A stretch of 26,935 nucleotides of DNA from IMG/VR virus record IMGVR_UViG_3300044623_001146, positions 1 to 26,935 of that record, one strand, 5' to 3'. A program made the position numbers and the translations under genes. This document shows positions 8,632 through 14,693 of this stretch, piece by piece; the stretch's first letter is position 1, and each line of letters starts with the position of its first letter. This DNA comes from a virus. The notes beneath the pieces are model-generated. The model was not told where the DNA came from. It ran no database searches and was given only the letters and a program-made list of their open reading frames with translations.

Positions 8632-9260
8632 CTGCCTACCACAGATTTCAGTCTTCGACTTGCTTGGGTGTGCTCAATCACTACGGGTTGTTCCGGCTCA
8701 AACCATTTGCAATCAAATACCTTGCAATATGATTGTGGAAAATTAAAAGTACGCAAGCCTTTGTTGTCAAATTCTTCCCATACTTTTTGCAAGCTTTGCT
8801 GTTCCCATACCTTTGGATTTGCTTCGCTTTGTTTTTGCCATGCGTGAATCAAGTCTATAGCAATCTGGGTATTGTTGAAAAACAATGTACCACCTGCCAA
8901 GGCTTCATTCCCACGAGTCCAAGGCTTTAGATGCTTATTTCTTTCCTCATTCCAGACATTTGGAATCCAATAGCAACCAAAATCATAATTCTCTAATTCA
9001 TCGAATAATTTTGGATATCCTACAAATCTAGCATCAGCATCAGTCCATACAACTCCACATTTCAATTCGTGTATTGCACTTAATGTGACTTGTGCTTTCA
9101 TTGTGCAATTATGAACCCAAGAGTTTTTACTTGGCATTTCATATGATTTAAATGGATATTGTGCAGCAGTATTCTCTTGTAAAAAACTGTGACAAGATCT
9201 TCTCCATGCCACAGCTTCTTCTTTATATTCTGGCGTATAAAATGTTATAACTGAAATCAT
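8628..9260 (-). CDS. GT-A nucleotide-sugar transferase, tandem paralogue B1
   Basis: 210 residues. WTDADARFVGYPKLF near residue 75 supplies a DAD motif like that of nucleotide-diphospho-sugar transferases of the GT77-like group, followed by AGGTLFFNNT, the loop that usually follows it. The downstream neighbour repeats the same landmarks: W-V-x-N-C-x-x-KA, W-x-D-x-DA, a WEQQSLQKVW segment matching WDQWTLQQAW, and FPQSYCKVF matching LPQSYCQID. The two genes are therefore diverged tandem copies. Coupled by ATGA overlaps. The donor sugar is unknown. Confidence 0.72.
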   Translation of the reverse strand: MISVITFYTPEYKEEAVAWRRSCHSFLQENTAAQYPFKSYEMPSKNSWVHNCTMKAQVTLSAIHELKCGVVWTDADARFVGYPKLFDELENYDFGCYWIPNVWNEERNKHLKPWTRGNEALAGGTLFFNNTQIAIDLIHAWQKQSEANPKVWEQQSLQKVWEEFDNKGLRTFNFPQSYCKVFDCKWFEPEQPVVIEHTQASRRLKSVVGR

Positions 9261-9883
9261 GATCTATTCACCTTCTGTTCAACGGATGCTAATTTATGTA
9301 GGATCACTGCACCATGTCTACCATGTAACCGATCTATCTGACAATACGACTGTGGTAGGAACTCTGTAATGGGTTGTACATCGCACCAGGCTTGCTGCAG
9401 TGTCCATTGATCCCATGCACGAGGATCTTGCTGCTTCAGCTCAATCCAACGATCACACAGTTTTATGCTATTGTCACACACTCTTATAAAGATTGTGCCA
9501 GAATTGAACCAACAAGAAGGCGTGGTTGCTGGCCAATTATTAGGTAAATGAATTCGTTCTCTACCAGCCGGTAATTTACTTTTACCGCCTGGTTCTCCCC
9601 GAATCATAAATTCTTGATTACCCAATAATAATAAATCTGGATACTTTATTATTTGTGCATCGCTGTCGATCCAAACGAGACAGTCTCCTTGTGCAGATTC
9701 TAACAGCATTTCTTTTATGAATTCTGCTTTCAATGCACAATTTTCTACCCAAGTGCCTTTATCTTGTTTTTGTTTAATGACAAAATCTAGAGAGTGTTTC
9801 TTCAAACTACTCTCCAATTCTTTTATTAATTGTGGATATATCCCATTCGGTGTATAGAACGAGATAAATTTTAACTTATTCAT
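9257..9883 (-). CDS. GT-A nucleotide-sugar transferase, tandem paralogue B2
   Basis: 208 residues; diverged copy of the gene just downstream. CLVWIDSDAQIIKYPDLLLL gives the DSD motif near residue 75, GTWVENCALKAEFIKEML precedes it, SCWFNSGTIFIRVC follows it, and RAWDQWTLQQAWCD and FLPQSYCQIDRLHGRHGA close the domain. The order matches small GT-A transferases in which the N-S/N-G loop after DxD contacts the sugar. Start ATG overlaps the stop of the DUF115-like gene. Likely a step in the same glycan. Confidence 0.72.
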   Translation of the reverse strand: MNKLKFISFYTPNGIYPQLIKELESSLKKHSLDFVIKQKQDKGTWVENCALKAEFIKEMLLESAQGDCLVWIDSDAQIIKYPDLLLLGNQEFMIRGEPGGKSKLPAGRERIHLPNNWPATTPSCWFNSGTIFIRVCDNSIKLCDRWIELKQQDPRAWDQWTLQQAWCDVQPITEFLPQSYCQIDRLHGRHGAVILHKLASVEQKVNRS

Positions 9884-10734
9884 TTTTTGCGTTTATGCAT
9901 CATATTAAAGTACACACCCATGTCTAATTTAGGCTTGGGTTTTTCTTTTTCTTTTTGTCTAGTTTCTCGCATCAGGCGAAAATAATTATTCATATTATTG
10001 TCCTGCTCTGGTTCTTTATTCTTAGGAATTTCTGGTGGTTCATCTGCTTGATACGATCCCATATCAAATTTTATTTCTCGAAACACCGCGCCTTGCGAAA
10101 CTTCTGGAGTATATTTTGGAACTCCCATATTTTCAAAAGCAGATCCACACTCCCAAGAATACCAATTATATCCTTTGTTTTTTGCAACAGGATACCATGT
10201 CTGTAAAAATGCTGCAGTCTGATCTAATGTCTTTTTAAAATTGTGTTCTTTCTTTTTATCGAATGCTGCTATAGGATATGAATACTTTGATTCAAAATTA
10301 TCAGCAGTAAGATCATTACCAGCAAATATTAAATTCTTGACACCAGACACATGCAACCATTGTATTGCGAAAGTCAGGGTTTTGTGTGGTCCACGAAGCA
10401 AGGGATTCGATGGATCAAAGAGCAGCGATTCATATTTTTGATTGGCTTCTCTTCCCTCATGATATGGATGTTGTATCACATGCTTACCGGGAGTTCTAGT
10501 AGTTTTGTTTGGGACTACCTTTATTACATCCGGATCATCCCAAGCAGTCTTTCCTTCTTCCCCATGCATCTCATTCAAATTATCTGCAATGAACCAATAG
10601 TTCGGTTTCTTTATTGATCTTATTGTTGTGCTTATTGCACACACAGGAAGTCCAAGAGAAAACACATCAACTTTATTAAGAGAAGGTCCAGAGCAAGCAA
10701 CTACACATGTATCAGTTGGGAATAAGTAACTCAT
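9880..10734 (-). CDS. DUF115/Maf-like glycan-associated protein
   Basis: 284 residues from the ATG at 10734, which has an AAGGAA site eight bases upstream; TTG and ATG codons further up at 10761 and 10758 lie deep in the upstream gene and lack a site. TCVVACSGPSLNKVDV is the GPSL loop of DUF115 and related nucleotide-sugar-binding proteins (Maf glycosyltransferases and sialyltransferase-like enzymes). NYWFIADN and KNLIFAGNDLTADNF are the following strands. The last 60 residues are charged and proline/lysine-rich, with two similar YFRLM and YFNMM elements. It overlaps the nuclease gene by 23 bases. Enzymatic role uncertain. Confidence 0.65.
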   Translation of the reverse strand: MSYLFPTDTCVVACSGPSLNKVDVFSLGLPVCAISTTIRSIKKPNYWFIADNLNEMHGEEGKTAWDDPDVIKVVPNKTTRTPGKHVIQHPYHEGREANQKYESLLFDPSNPLLRGPHKTLTFAIQWLHVSGVKNLIFAGNDLTADNFESKYSYPIAAFDKKKEHNFKKTLDQTAAFLQTWYPVAKNKGYNWYSWECGSAFENMGVPKYTPEVSQGAVFREIKFDMGSYQADEPPEIPKNKEPEQDNNMNNYFRLMRETRQKEKEKPKPKLDMGVYFNMMHKRKK

Positions 10735-11386
10735 TATTGTTTTCCTTGTAATACTCATCAATGGCTTCTTTGAGATCTTTTACATAATCCATAGGATCTC
10801 TTTCATAAACCATTACGCTACCTTCTTCGCATGACATCAATATTGCTATATTACGAATGGCAATTCCCGTTCTTTCCTGAAACATTATTGCATATGCAGT
10901 CGCTTGCATGAAGTATTCTTTAATGTCTTTATCTGATTTGGGTGCTTTACTTGTCTTAAAATCTATAACAGATAGTTTACCATTATATTCAGCAATACAA
11001 TCTACTCTACCTGCCATCTTTAGAGTACCCGACCACAATGCAGTTTCCAGTGATTTGATGTTGGTTATCTTATCAAGTTCTTCCTTGATTTGAGTAAACA
11101 TGTAGTAATCACCAGGGCGTTTCTGCTTACCGGCTTCTACTGCAACCTCGTCATTGAGTATGTAGTTTTCAATTATAGTATGGAAGTGTGTTCCGCGAGC
11201 CAACACTCGACGAGATTCATCGGGATTCTTTCTACGCCATTCGGCAAAGAAAGCCCGCTTCTTCCATCCTGTTATTGTAGTCACGGAAGGATACTTGTTG
11301 CCATCTGGAGCAACATAGAATCGTTTACCGTTTATTTCTTCTGTTCTTAAATTGTCTTCAATTACCACTATATCATGATTAAACAT
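10712..11386 (-). CDS. PD-(D/E)XK family exonuclease
   Basis: 224 residues resembling RecB/Cas4-type and MGME1-like phage exonucleases. YPSVTTITGWKKRAFFAEWR is the usual N-terminal helix-rich segment. ARGTHFHTIIENYI provides the conserved RGxxxHxxIE motif near residue 64. AGRVDCIAEYNGKLSVIDFK followed by TSK is the PD-(D/E)XK core (D, then DFK), and EYFMQATAYAIMF is the following Q-xxx-Y motif. All catalytic residues appear present. In T4-like marine phages such genes act in DNA processing or degradation. It is the first gene of the coupled run into the glycan operon, with only a weak ribosome site. Confidence 0.85.
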   Translation of the reverse strand: MFNHDIVVIEDNLRTEEINGKRFYVAPDGNKYPSVTTITGWKKRAFFAEWRRKNPDESRRVLARGTHFHTIIENYILNDEVAVEAGKQKRPGDYYMFTQIKEELDKITNIKSLETALWSGTLKMAGRVDCIAEYNGKLSVIDFKTSKAPKSDKDIKEYFMQATAYAIMFQERTGIAIRNIAILMSCEEGSVMVYERDPMDYVKDLKEAIDEYYKENNNELLIPN

Positions 11387-11395
11387 ATTTTACTT

Positions 11396-11986
11396 TCAGT
11401 CTAGGGTGGGAGTTCCACCTTGTATTCTCATCTTAAATTTAGAACCAATGCCACTCTTTTCTACTTGATCAGGGGCAAATGTTCTGATGTCATTCTGTGA
11501 ACCTGTTCCGCCTGGAATGTATCCGATTGGTGAAGCAGATCGGTTGCCTTTAGAGTATGGCATTACAGCAATCATTCCGTGCTCGCCAGGTATCATGGAT
11601 GCTATTTTTCTTGTCTTGTTACCACTTACAAGATAATGTCCGTCTGTGTGAGGAACGATATAATGTCTGTCTAGTTCGCCTTCTTGTTCTACACCAAATC
11701 CTGGTTGTTTTTGGAGATACACTGCAACACCTCTACCACCTTGGAGATGTGTGTTTATATGTCCATGAAGCTTTTTAGAAGACTCGCTTCTTGCTGCGCT
11801 TGTTACGCTACCAGCAATATCCTTGTTGGTCAACTTAACAGTATTCAGCAGATCTATATCTTTTGCAAATGTTTTATCAGGTCTGATTGCTGCGGTGTAA
11901 GCCGCTGGAACTGAACGCTTTGCTTCTTCTAATTTTTGAGCAATAAGCTGGGTTACTTGTCTGAGTGTAAAGAAATTGATTGCCAT
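11396..11986 (-). CDS. Unknown protein, 196 aa
   Basis: I do not recognise a family. The product begins MAINFFTLRQVTQLIAQKL, with a helical N-terminal half rich in Ala, Lys and Ser, and a glycine-rich C-terminal half including HYIVPHTDGHYLVSG, MIPGEHGMIAVMPYSKG and GYIPGGTGSQND. Such glycine/aromatic patterns suggest a beta-rich, possibly virion or RNA/DNA-binding domain, but no motif settles it. The ATG follows AGGAGAAC. It ends nine bases before the nuclease gene and could be co-transcribed with it; a GCTAAATA late-promoter-like box lies at 12015-12022. Confidence 0.7.
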   Translation of the reverse strand: MAINFFTLRQVTQLIAQKLEEAKRSVPAAYTAAIRPDKTFAKDIDLLNTVKLTNKDIAGSVTSAARSESSKKLHGHINTHLQGGRGVAVYLQKQPGFGVEQEGELDRHYIVPHTDGHYLVSGNKTRKIASMIPGEHGMIAVMPYSKGNRSASPIGYIPGGTGSQNDIRTFAPDQVEKSGIGSKFKMRIQGGTPTLD

Positions 11987-12014
11987 ATGCCAGTTCTCCT
12001 GTGAATTATATTAC

Positions 12015-12022
12015 TATTTAGC
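12015..12022 (-). promoter_or_regulatory. Late-promoter-like box GCTAAATA
   Basis: The minus strand reads GCTAAATA, one base pair class away from the T4 late consensus TATAAATA, 29 bases upstream of the 11986 start and its ribosome site. An identical GCTAAATA lies upstream of the 18636 start, which supports use as a late -10 element. Confidence 0.4.
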
Positions 12023-12025
12023 ACT

Positions 12026-12040
12026 AATAGAACTTCTATT
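12026..12040. repeat. 15-bp palindrome AATAGAA-C-TTCTATT
   Basis: Perfect 7-bp inverted repeat with one central base, placed between the late-promoter-like box at 12015 and the terminator hairpin at 12056. It could be a protein-binding operator or a weak hairpin; nothing else indicates its role. Confidence 0.3.
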
Positions 12041-12043
12041 GGC

Positions 12044-12077
12044 ATATATAAAGAACCGGACTCTTGATAGAGTCCGG
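12044..12077 (-). terminator. Rho-independent terminator, minus strand
   Basis: CCGGACTCT and AGAGTCCGG form a perfect 9-bp stem with a 4-base loop (12056-12077). On the minus strand it is followed by TTCTTTATAT. It would end transcripts coming from the DksA-type gene or from the late promoter at 12190. The plus-strand side is followed by C residues, not U, so it is directional. Confidence 0.7.
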
Positions 12078-12175
12078 CCCCCCTGACGGTCTAAAGGTAG
12101 CGAAGTTCCTATAACGCATGAATAGCGTAATCAAGTTCGCAACTGTCTCCGAATCCTGACTCCCGGTATTCAATC
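12076..12175 (+). ncRNA. 23S rRNA domain IV-like segment (helices 69-71)
   Basis: Read on the plus strand this gap carries blocks of bacterial 23S rRNA in the native order. ACGGTCTAAAGGTAGCGAAG plus TTCCT (12086-12110) matches the E. coli H69/H70-71 segment at 22 of 25 positions. GCATGAATAGCGTAAT (12116-12131) matches 13-14 of 16. CTGTCTCC (12143-12150) is identical, and GACTC (12158-12162) follows at the right place. The H71 tip hairpin (about 20 nt in E. coli) is replaced by about 5 nt. GGCC at 12076 can pair with GGTC at 12088-12091, as in the base of H69. Comparison is from memory of the E. coli sequence. Local promoter and terminator signals point to the minus strand, so transcription of the rRNA-sense strand is unproven. 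Confidence 0.72.
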
Positions 12176-12189
12176 CCTCAAACCACATG

Positions 12190-12197
12190 TATTTATA
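12190..12197 (-). promoter_or_regulatory. T4-type late promoter TATAAATA, minus strand
   Basis: Exact TATAAATA on the minus strand, just after the stop of the DksA-type gene. It would transcribe the 23S-like segment in antisense and stop at the 12056-12077 hairpin, giving a transcript of about 130 nt with no ORF. Exact consensus copies also precede 13184, 15446 and 24376. Confidence 0.5.
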
Positions 12198-12204
12198 AAG
12201 GCAA

Positions 12205-12414
12205 TCATCTAGATCTTGCTGAAATTCTTTTGGCTCTGCGTAGATTTTCCTTATCCGCAGAACTAATCATAACCAGTTCAGGGGCAGTCTTATGTGCCCA
12301 GTCCATAAAGCCTATCATAGGTTTTGCTGTAGAGCAGCCTACGCAGGTTTCCGTGTCGGGTAGGATCTCCAGACGGGCAACAGGAATTGGTTTACCACAC
12401 TTAGCACAGTACAT
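12205..12414 (-). CDS. TraR/DksA-type C4 zinc-finger protein
   Basis: 69 residues. MYCAKCGKPIPVARLEILPD followed by TETCVGCS is the DksA/TraR zinc-finger signature: two CxxC pairs with the conserved I-P-x-x-R-L and P-D/x-T-x-x-C between them. It lacks the long coiled-coil N-terminus of DksA and so resembles the short phage/TraR forms that bind the RNA polymerase secondary channel and alter promoter choice, often rRNA promoters. The C-terminal half, including GFMDWAHKTAPELVMI, is unrelated to DksA. A GAGG site precedes the ATG inside the end of the upstream gene. Confidence 0.85.
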   Translation of the reverse strand: MYCAKCGKPIPVARLEILPDTETCVGCSTAKPMIGFMDWAHKTAPELVMISSADKENLRRAKRISARSR

Positions 12415-12417
12415 AAA

Positions 12418-12606
12418 TTACCTCACAAAGAAAGAGTTTTTAACAGTCTTACGCTGAACTGCAAAAAATGCATCACCGTGCATCTTTCGGGTCTTTAGAG
12501 TTACTTTACCAAGACCTTTCTTGGCAATCTGGGTGGTGAGTTGTTTATGAAAAGCAGCACCTTGGTTACATGCTTCTTCATCCATTTCATCCCAATGTCG
12601 CTTCAT
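12418..12606 (-). CDS. Small basic unknown protein, 62 aa
   Basis: Starts MKRHWDEMDEEACNQGAAFH and is lysine/arginine-rich thereafter (KKGLGKVTLKTRKMHGDAFF). A GGAG site lies before the ATG, and the DksA-type gene follows three bases after the stop, so the two are co-transcribed. A host-type promoter with an overlapping terminator lies just upstream. No family recognised; basic charge hints at nucleic-acid binding. Confidence 0.65.
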   Translation of the reverse strand: MKRHWDEMDEEACNQGAAFHKQLTTQIAKKGLGKVTLKTRKMHGDAFFAVQRKTVKNSFFVR

Positions 12607-12612
12607 GATATC

Positions 12613-12647
12613 TCCAAATAAAAAGAGAACGAGGATTAGTCGTTCTC
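12613..12647 (-). terminator. Rho-independent terminator, minus strand
   Basis: GAGAACG (12647-12641) pairs with CGTTCTC (12631-12625) around a 9-base loop whose outer bases can extend the stem, followed by TTTTTATTT on the minus strand. It would end transcripts from the 13184 gene. Its 5' arm starts one base after the -10 box of the promoter at 12649. Confidence 0.7.
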
Positions 12648-12648
12648 T

Positions 12649-12676
12649 ATTATACTGGTATTCTTATGTAAGTCAA
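12649..12676 (-). promoter_or_regulatory. Sigma70-type promoter, minus strand
   Basis: TTGACT (12676-12671), 16-base spacer, TATAAT (12654-12649): a near-consensus host housekeeping promoter driving the 12606 and DksA-type genes. The start site should fall about 12642, inside the 5' arm of the terminator hairpin. Confidence 0.65.
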
Positions 12677-12746
12677 GGTGGTCTTAATAGGTCTTGAAGG
12701 GCCTTAGTAAGACTACACAGGTATGTAGAATTTTAAAGAAGTGGCC

Positions 12747-13184
12747 TTATGGGGTTTTTCTTAATAGATCTGCTTTTTCTTTTCTCATTGCAGCCAATTG
12801 TTTGGCTGCGGCTCGTTCGTTGGATGCTGCTTTTATTTTTGCACATTCAGCTTTTGCGTCTTTTAATTGATCTGCTACAGCGGCTTCGTCGGGTTTACCT
12901 TTTCTTCTCAGTAACTCTTTTTCCAAAGAAGTCTCTCTAGCAGAACATTGGATAACTGCATTATCTAACATTTCTGAGCCTTGTCTTCGTCTCTCGACTG
13001 CAGCCGTTCCACCTTGAATAATACCACTAACACCAGTGCCACCAATTACTTTACCGGCACTGCTTAATAGTCCTTTACCTATTGTGCCCAATGCACCTTT
13101 CATGAATGTGCCAACTTCTTCGTCAACAGATTGATCACAATTGCAGTCTTCATTTGAATTAATATATTGGGAGAATTTCTTCAT
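12747..13184 (-). CDS. Unknown protein with possible capsid-targeting N-terminus
   Basis: 145 residues from the ATG at 13184. MKKFSQYINSNED resembles the MKxFxxY/F N-termini of T4 internal-head proteins that carry capsid-targeting sequences; the 24376 gene has a similar start. A glycine-rich middle (GALGTIGKGLLSSAGKVIGG) is followed by a charged, cysteine-containing helical tail (EKELLRRKGK, DAKAECAKIK, AAAKQLAAMRKEK). No ribosome site is visible; a TATAAATA box ends nine bases before the ATG. Virion location is an inference. Confidence 0.65.
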   Translation of the reverse strand: MKKFSQYINSNEDCNCDQSVDEEVGTFMKGALGTIGKGLLSSAGKVIGGTGVSGIIQGGTAAVERRRQGSEMLDNAVIQCSARETSLEKELLRRKGKPDEAAVADQLKDAKAECAKIKAASNERAAAKQLAAMRKEKADLLRKTP

Positions 13185-13192
13185 AGTGCCAT

Positions 13193-13200
13193 TATTTATA
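13193..13200 (-). promoter_or_regulatory. T4-type late promoter TATAAATA, minus strand
   Basis: Exact late consensus. Its 3' end is nine bases before the ATG at 13184, with no Shine-Dalgarno in between, so the mRNA would have almost no leader. Confidence 0.6.
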
Positions 13201-13212
13201 AACAAACAGAAT

Positions 13213-13295
13213 GCAAGAGGAGGGATTCGAACCTTCGTAGAAATTAATCAGCAGATTTACAGTCTGCCCTCGTTGACCACTTGAGTACCCTTGCC
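13213..13295 (-). tRNA. tRNA-Tyr (anticodon GTA)
   Basis: Acceptor GCAAGGG pairs with CTCTTGC; anticodon stem GCAGA/TCTGC around CTGTAAA gives GTA; a long variable arm marks class II, as expected for tyrosine; T-loop TTCGAAT. One A-C mismatch in the T-stem. Discriminator A, followed by TTC; CCA is not encoded. Confidence 0.92.
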
Positions 13296-13299
13296 AAAT

Positions 13300-13371
13300 A
13301 TCCAAGGTCGGGATCGAACCGACGACTTCTTCCGTGTAAAGGAAGCACTCTAGCCGCTGAGTTACTCGGAC
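13300..13371 (-). tRNA. tRNA-Val (anticodon TAC)
   Basis: Acceptor GTCCGAG/CTTGGAT with two G-U pairs, D-arm AACTCAGCGGCTAGAGT, anticodon stem CTTCC/GGAAG around TTTACAC (TAC, reads GUA), T-stem GTCGG/CCGAC with TTCGATC. Discriminator A, then TTT; no CCA. Confidence 0.93.
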
Positions 13372-13375
13372 AAAA

Positions 13376-13448
13376 CTCCCCGAACTGGACTCGAACCAGT
13401 GACATGCGAGTTAACAGCTCGCCGCTCTACCAACTGAGCTATCAGGGA
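13376..13448 (-). tRNA. tRNA-Asn (anticodon GTT)
   Basis: Acceptor TCCCTGA/TCGGGGA, anticodon stem GCGAG/CTCGC around CTGTTAA (GTT), T-stem ACTGG/CCAGT with TTCGAGT. Discriminator G as in bacterial Asn tRNAs, then TTT; no CCA. It starts seven bases after the 13455-13784 gene ends. Confidence 0.94.
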
Positions 13449-13454
13449 ATGCTT

Positions 13455-13784
13455 TCATATCTTTGCAATAAGTAATCCAACTATTGCAATCGTGCAACCT
13501 ATTACAGTTTTCATATCCAGTTTCACATTATATAGCATAATAGGAAACACTACACATAACATAGTGGCACCAACATCCCATATAATGTTGGTAATGAAAA
13601 CCTCTTTGGGTGTTTTCACATTTCTTATCAGTAGAACCCATGCAGCAGTGGTTATTGCTGCTGCTAGAATTGAAACTGCATATGCACTTAATGGTCTATC
13701 TTGGAAATACTTATTATACGAAACATGGGCATAGACCCAGTTCGCAAATACAATTCCAAATATAGAAAATAAAAGATGTATCAT
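13455..13784 (-). CDS. Small multi-pass membrane protein
   Basis: 109 residues with about four hydrophobic helices: MIHLLFSIFGIVFANWVY, SAYAVSILAAAITTAAWVLL, VFITNIIWDVGATMLCVVF and VIGCTIAIVGLLIAKI. Size and topology recall small multidrug-resistance/EamA-half proteins and small phage inner-membrane proteins, but no diagnostic residue pattern is clear. Preceded by the 13790-14140 gene with a short gap; AAAGTAG may serve as a weak ribosome site. Cytoplasmic membrane location is inferred. Confidence 0.7.
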   Translation of the reverse strand: MIHLLFSIFGIVFANWVYAHVSYNKYFQDRPLSAYAVSILAAAITTAAWVLLIRNVKTPKEVFITNIIWDVGATMLCVVFPIMLYNVKLDMKTVIGCTIAIVGLLIAKI

Positions 13785-13789
13785 ATAAA

Positions 13790-14140
13790 CTACTTTACTG
13801 ACTTTGAATGTTCTAGATCACTCCAATAATCAATTTCTGCAACCACCGACACTTGTTCGTAATACAATTGAAGAATCTTTTGATAAAGAATTTCTTCTCT
13901 ACGGCGAAGATCTGTTCTTCTAGAGTCTTTATAGTAATCCTGTTTCTTTGCTTTTACTTCTACAATCAAACATCCTATGGCTTCTTTGATAGATCCATAT
14001 TCTTGAACAAGAAGAGAAATTGGCATATTTTTTATATTCTTTTCAAATTCCTCGAAAGAAGTATCTAATATCCAATTCAATGTTCCAGTTACTTCTAATG
14101 GAAAAGTTTTTGTAATCAAAAGTTTCTTCTTACTTGCCAT
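13790..14140 (-). CDS. Unknown protein, 116 aa
   Basis: Begins MASKKKLLITKTFPLEVTGT at the ATG at 14140, overlapping the end of the upstream gene by 11 bases; the open frame extends further up only through that gene. Charged and helical, with a KKQDYYKDSRRTDLRRREE stretch and an EYGSIKEAIGCLIVEV segment. No family recognised. Part of a run of four small genes (14604 to 13455) bounded by tRNAs. Confidence 0.65.
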   Translation of the reverse strand: MASKKKLLITKTFPLEVTGTLNWILDTSFEEFEKNIKNMPISLLVQEYGSIKEAIGCLIVEVKAKKQDYYKDSRRTDLRRREEILYQKILQLYYEQVSVVAEIDYWSDLEHSKSVK

Positions 14141-14351
14141 TTTTATTCTTTCTATGTTCTTGTGAAAACGCAATAAAATCTTCTGGAACATCTTCTGGAT
14201 TGTTATCTGCTCTAACCTTTGCTCTATTGTACTCAACATCAGTCAACAACAGTGGAGTAACTTCTCCATCAGAATCCACATGTGCCACAAAATAATAAGA
14301 ATTATTTTCTGTTGGCTTTTTGTTTTTGTTTATAATTTTCTTTTTTGCCAT
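14130..14351 (-). CDS. Small basic unknown protein, 73 aa
   Basis: Starts MAKKKIINKNKKPTENNSYY at the ATG at 14351, with AGGA seven bases upstream; an in-frame TTG at 14375 would overlap the upstream gene. A lysine-rich N-terminus is followed by FVAHVDSDGEVTPLLLTDVE, which could be a small beta domain, and a charged tail. It overlaps the next gene by 11 bases and starts four bases after the previous one stops. Confidence 0.65.
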   Translation of the reverse strand: MAKKKIINKNKKPTENNSYYFVAHVDSDGEVTPLLLTDVEYNRAKVRADNNPEDVPEDFIAFSQEHRKNKNGK

Positions 14352-14355
14352 TGGT

Positions 14356-14604
14356 TTATCCTGATTGTTCGTCAAACAATCTACGCATTTCTAATATACC
14401 TTGGAATTTTTCATTTTGTCTATATGAATCAAATAGTTTGGTTTCCAAATCTACGATTACATCTTCGCTATTGTTTACAATTTTACGAACATCTTCTAAC
14501 AAACAAGAAAGACATTCAGTAGTTTGTTCATGTGTTTTGGCATGAATACTAGAAGTTTCTTCTATGGCACGATCTAGACGATTGATTATACTTGAATTTT
14601 TCAT
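14356..14604 (-). CDS. Small helical unknown protein starting at a tRNA 3' end
   Basis: 82 residues from MKNSSIINRLDRAIEETSSI. The ATG lies two bases after the discriminator of tRNA-Leu (A-TT-ATG); upstream bases are all tRNA, so no Shine-Dalgarno exists and no other Met occurs until near the C-terminus. The sequence is mostly amphipathic helix, with CLSCLLEDVRKIV. Its mRNA is expected to be leaderless after tRNA processing. Function unknown. Confidence 0.62.
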   Translation of the reverse strand: MKNSSIINRLDRAIEETSSIHAKTHEQTTECLSCLLEDVRKIVNNSEDVIVDLETKLFDSYRQNEKFQGILEMRRLFDEQSG

Positions 14605-14606
14605 AA

Positions 14607-14679
14607 TAGCACTGGTGGGACTCGAACCCACACTGTATTGATTTTAAGTCAATTGTCTCTGCCTTTGGACTACAGTGCC
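14607..14679 (-). tRNA. tRNA with anticodon TAA (Leu UUA), class I form
   Basis: Acceptor GGCACTG/CAGTGCT, D-stem GTC/GAC with G18-G19 present, anticodon stem ATTGA/TCAAT around CTTAAAA (anticodon TAA), T-stem GTGGG/CCCAC with TTCGAGT, discriminator A then TTA. All arms pair well in 73 nt. The variable region is only ACAGT (5 nt), whereas bacterial tRNA-Leu normally has a long variable arm, so the amino acid is assigned from the anticodon only. Confidence 0.85.
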
Positions 14680-14693
14680 GAAATACTAAGTGA

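Noticed and set aside
12078-12110. Homing-endonuclease (I-CeuI) target explanation for the rRNA-like bases
   Set aside because: The similarity extends well beyond the recognition site through CTGTCTCC and GACTC, and the site itself is altered; no endonuclease or intron is nearby.
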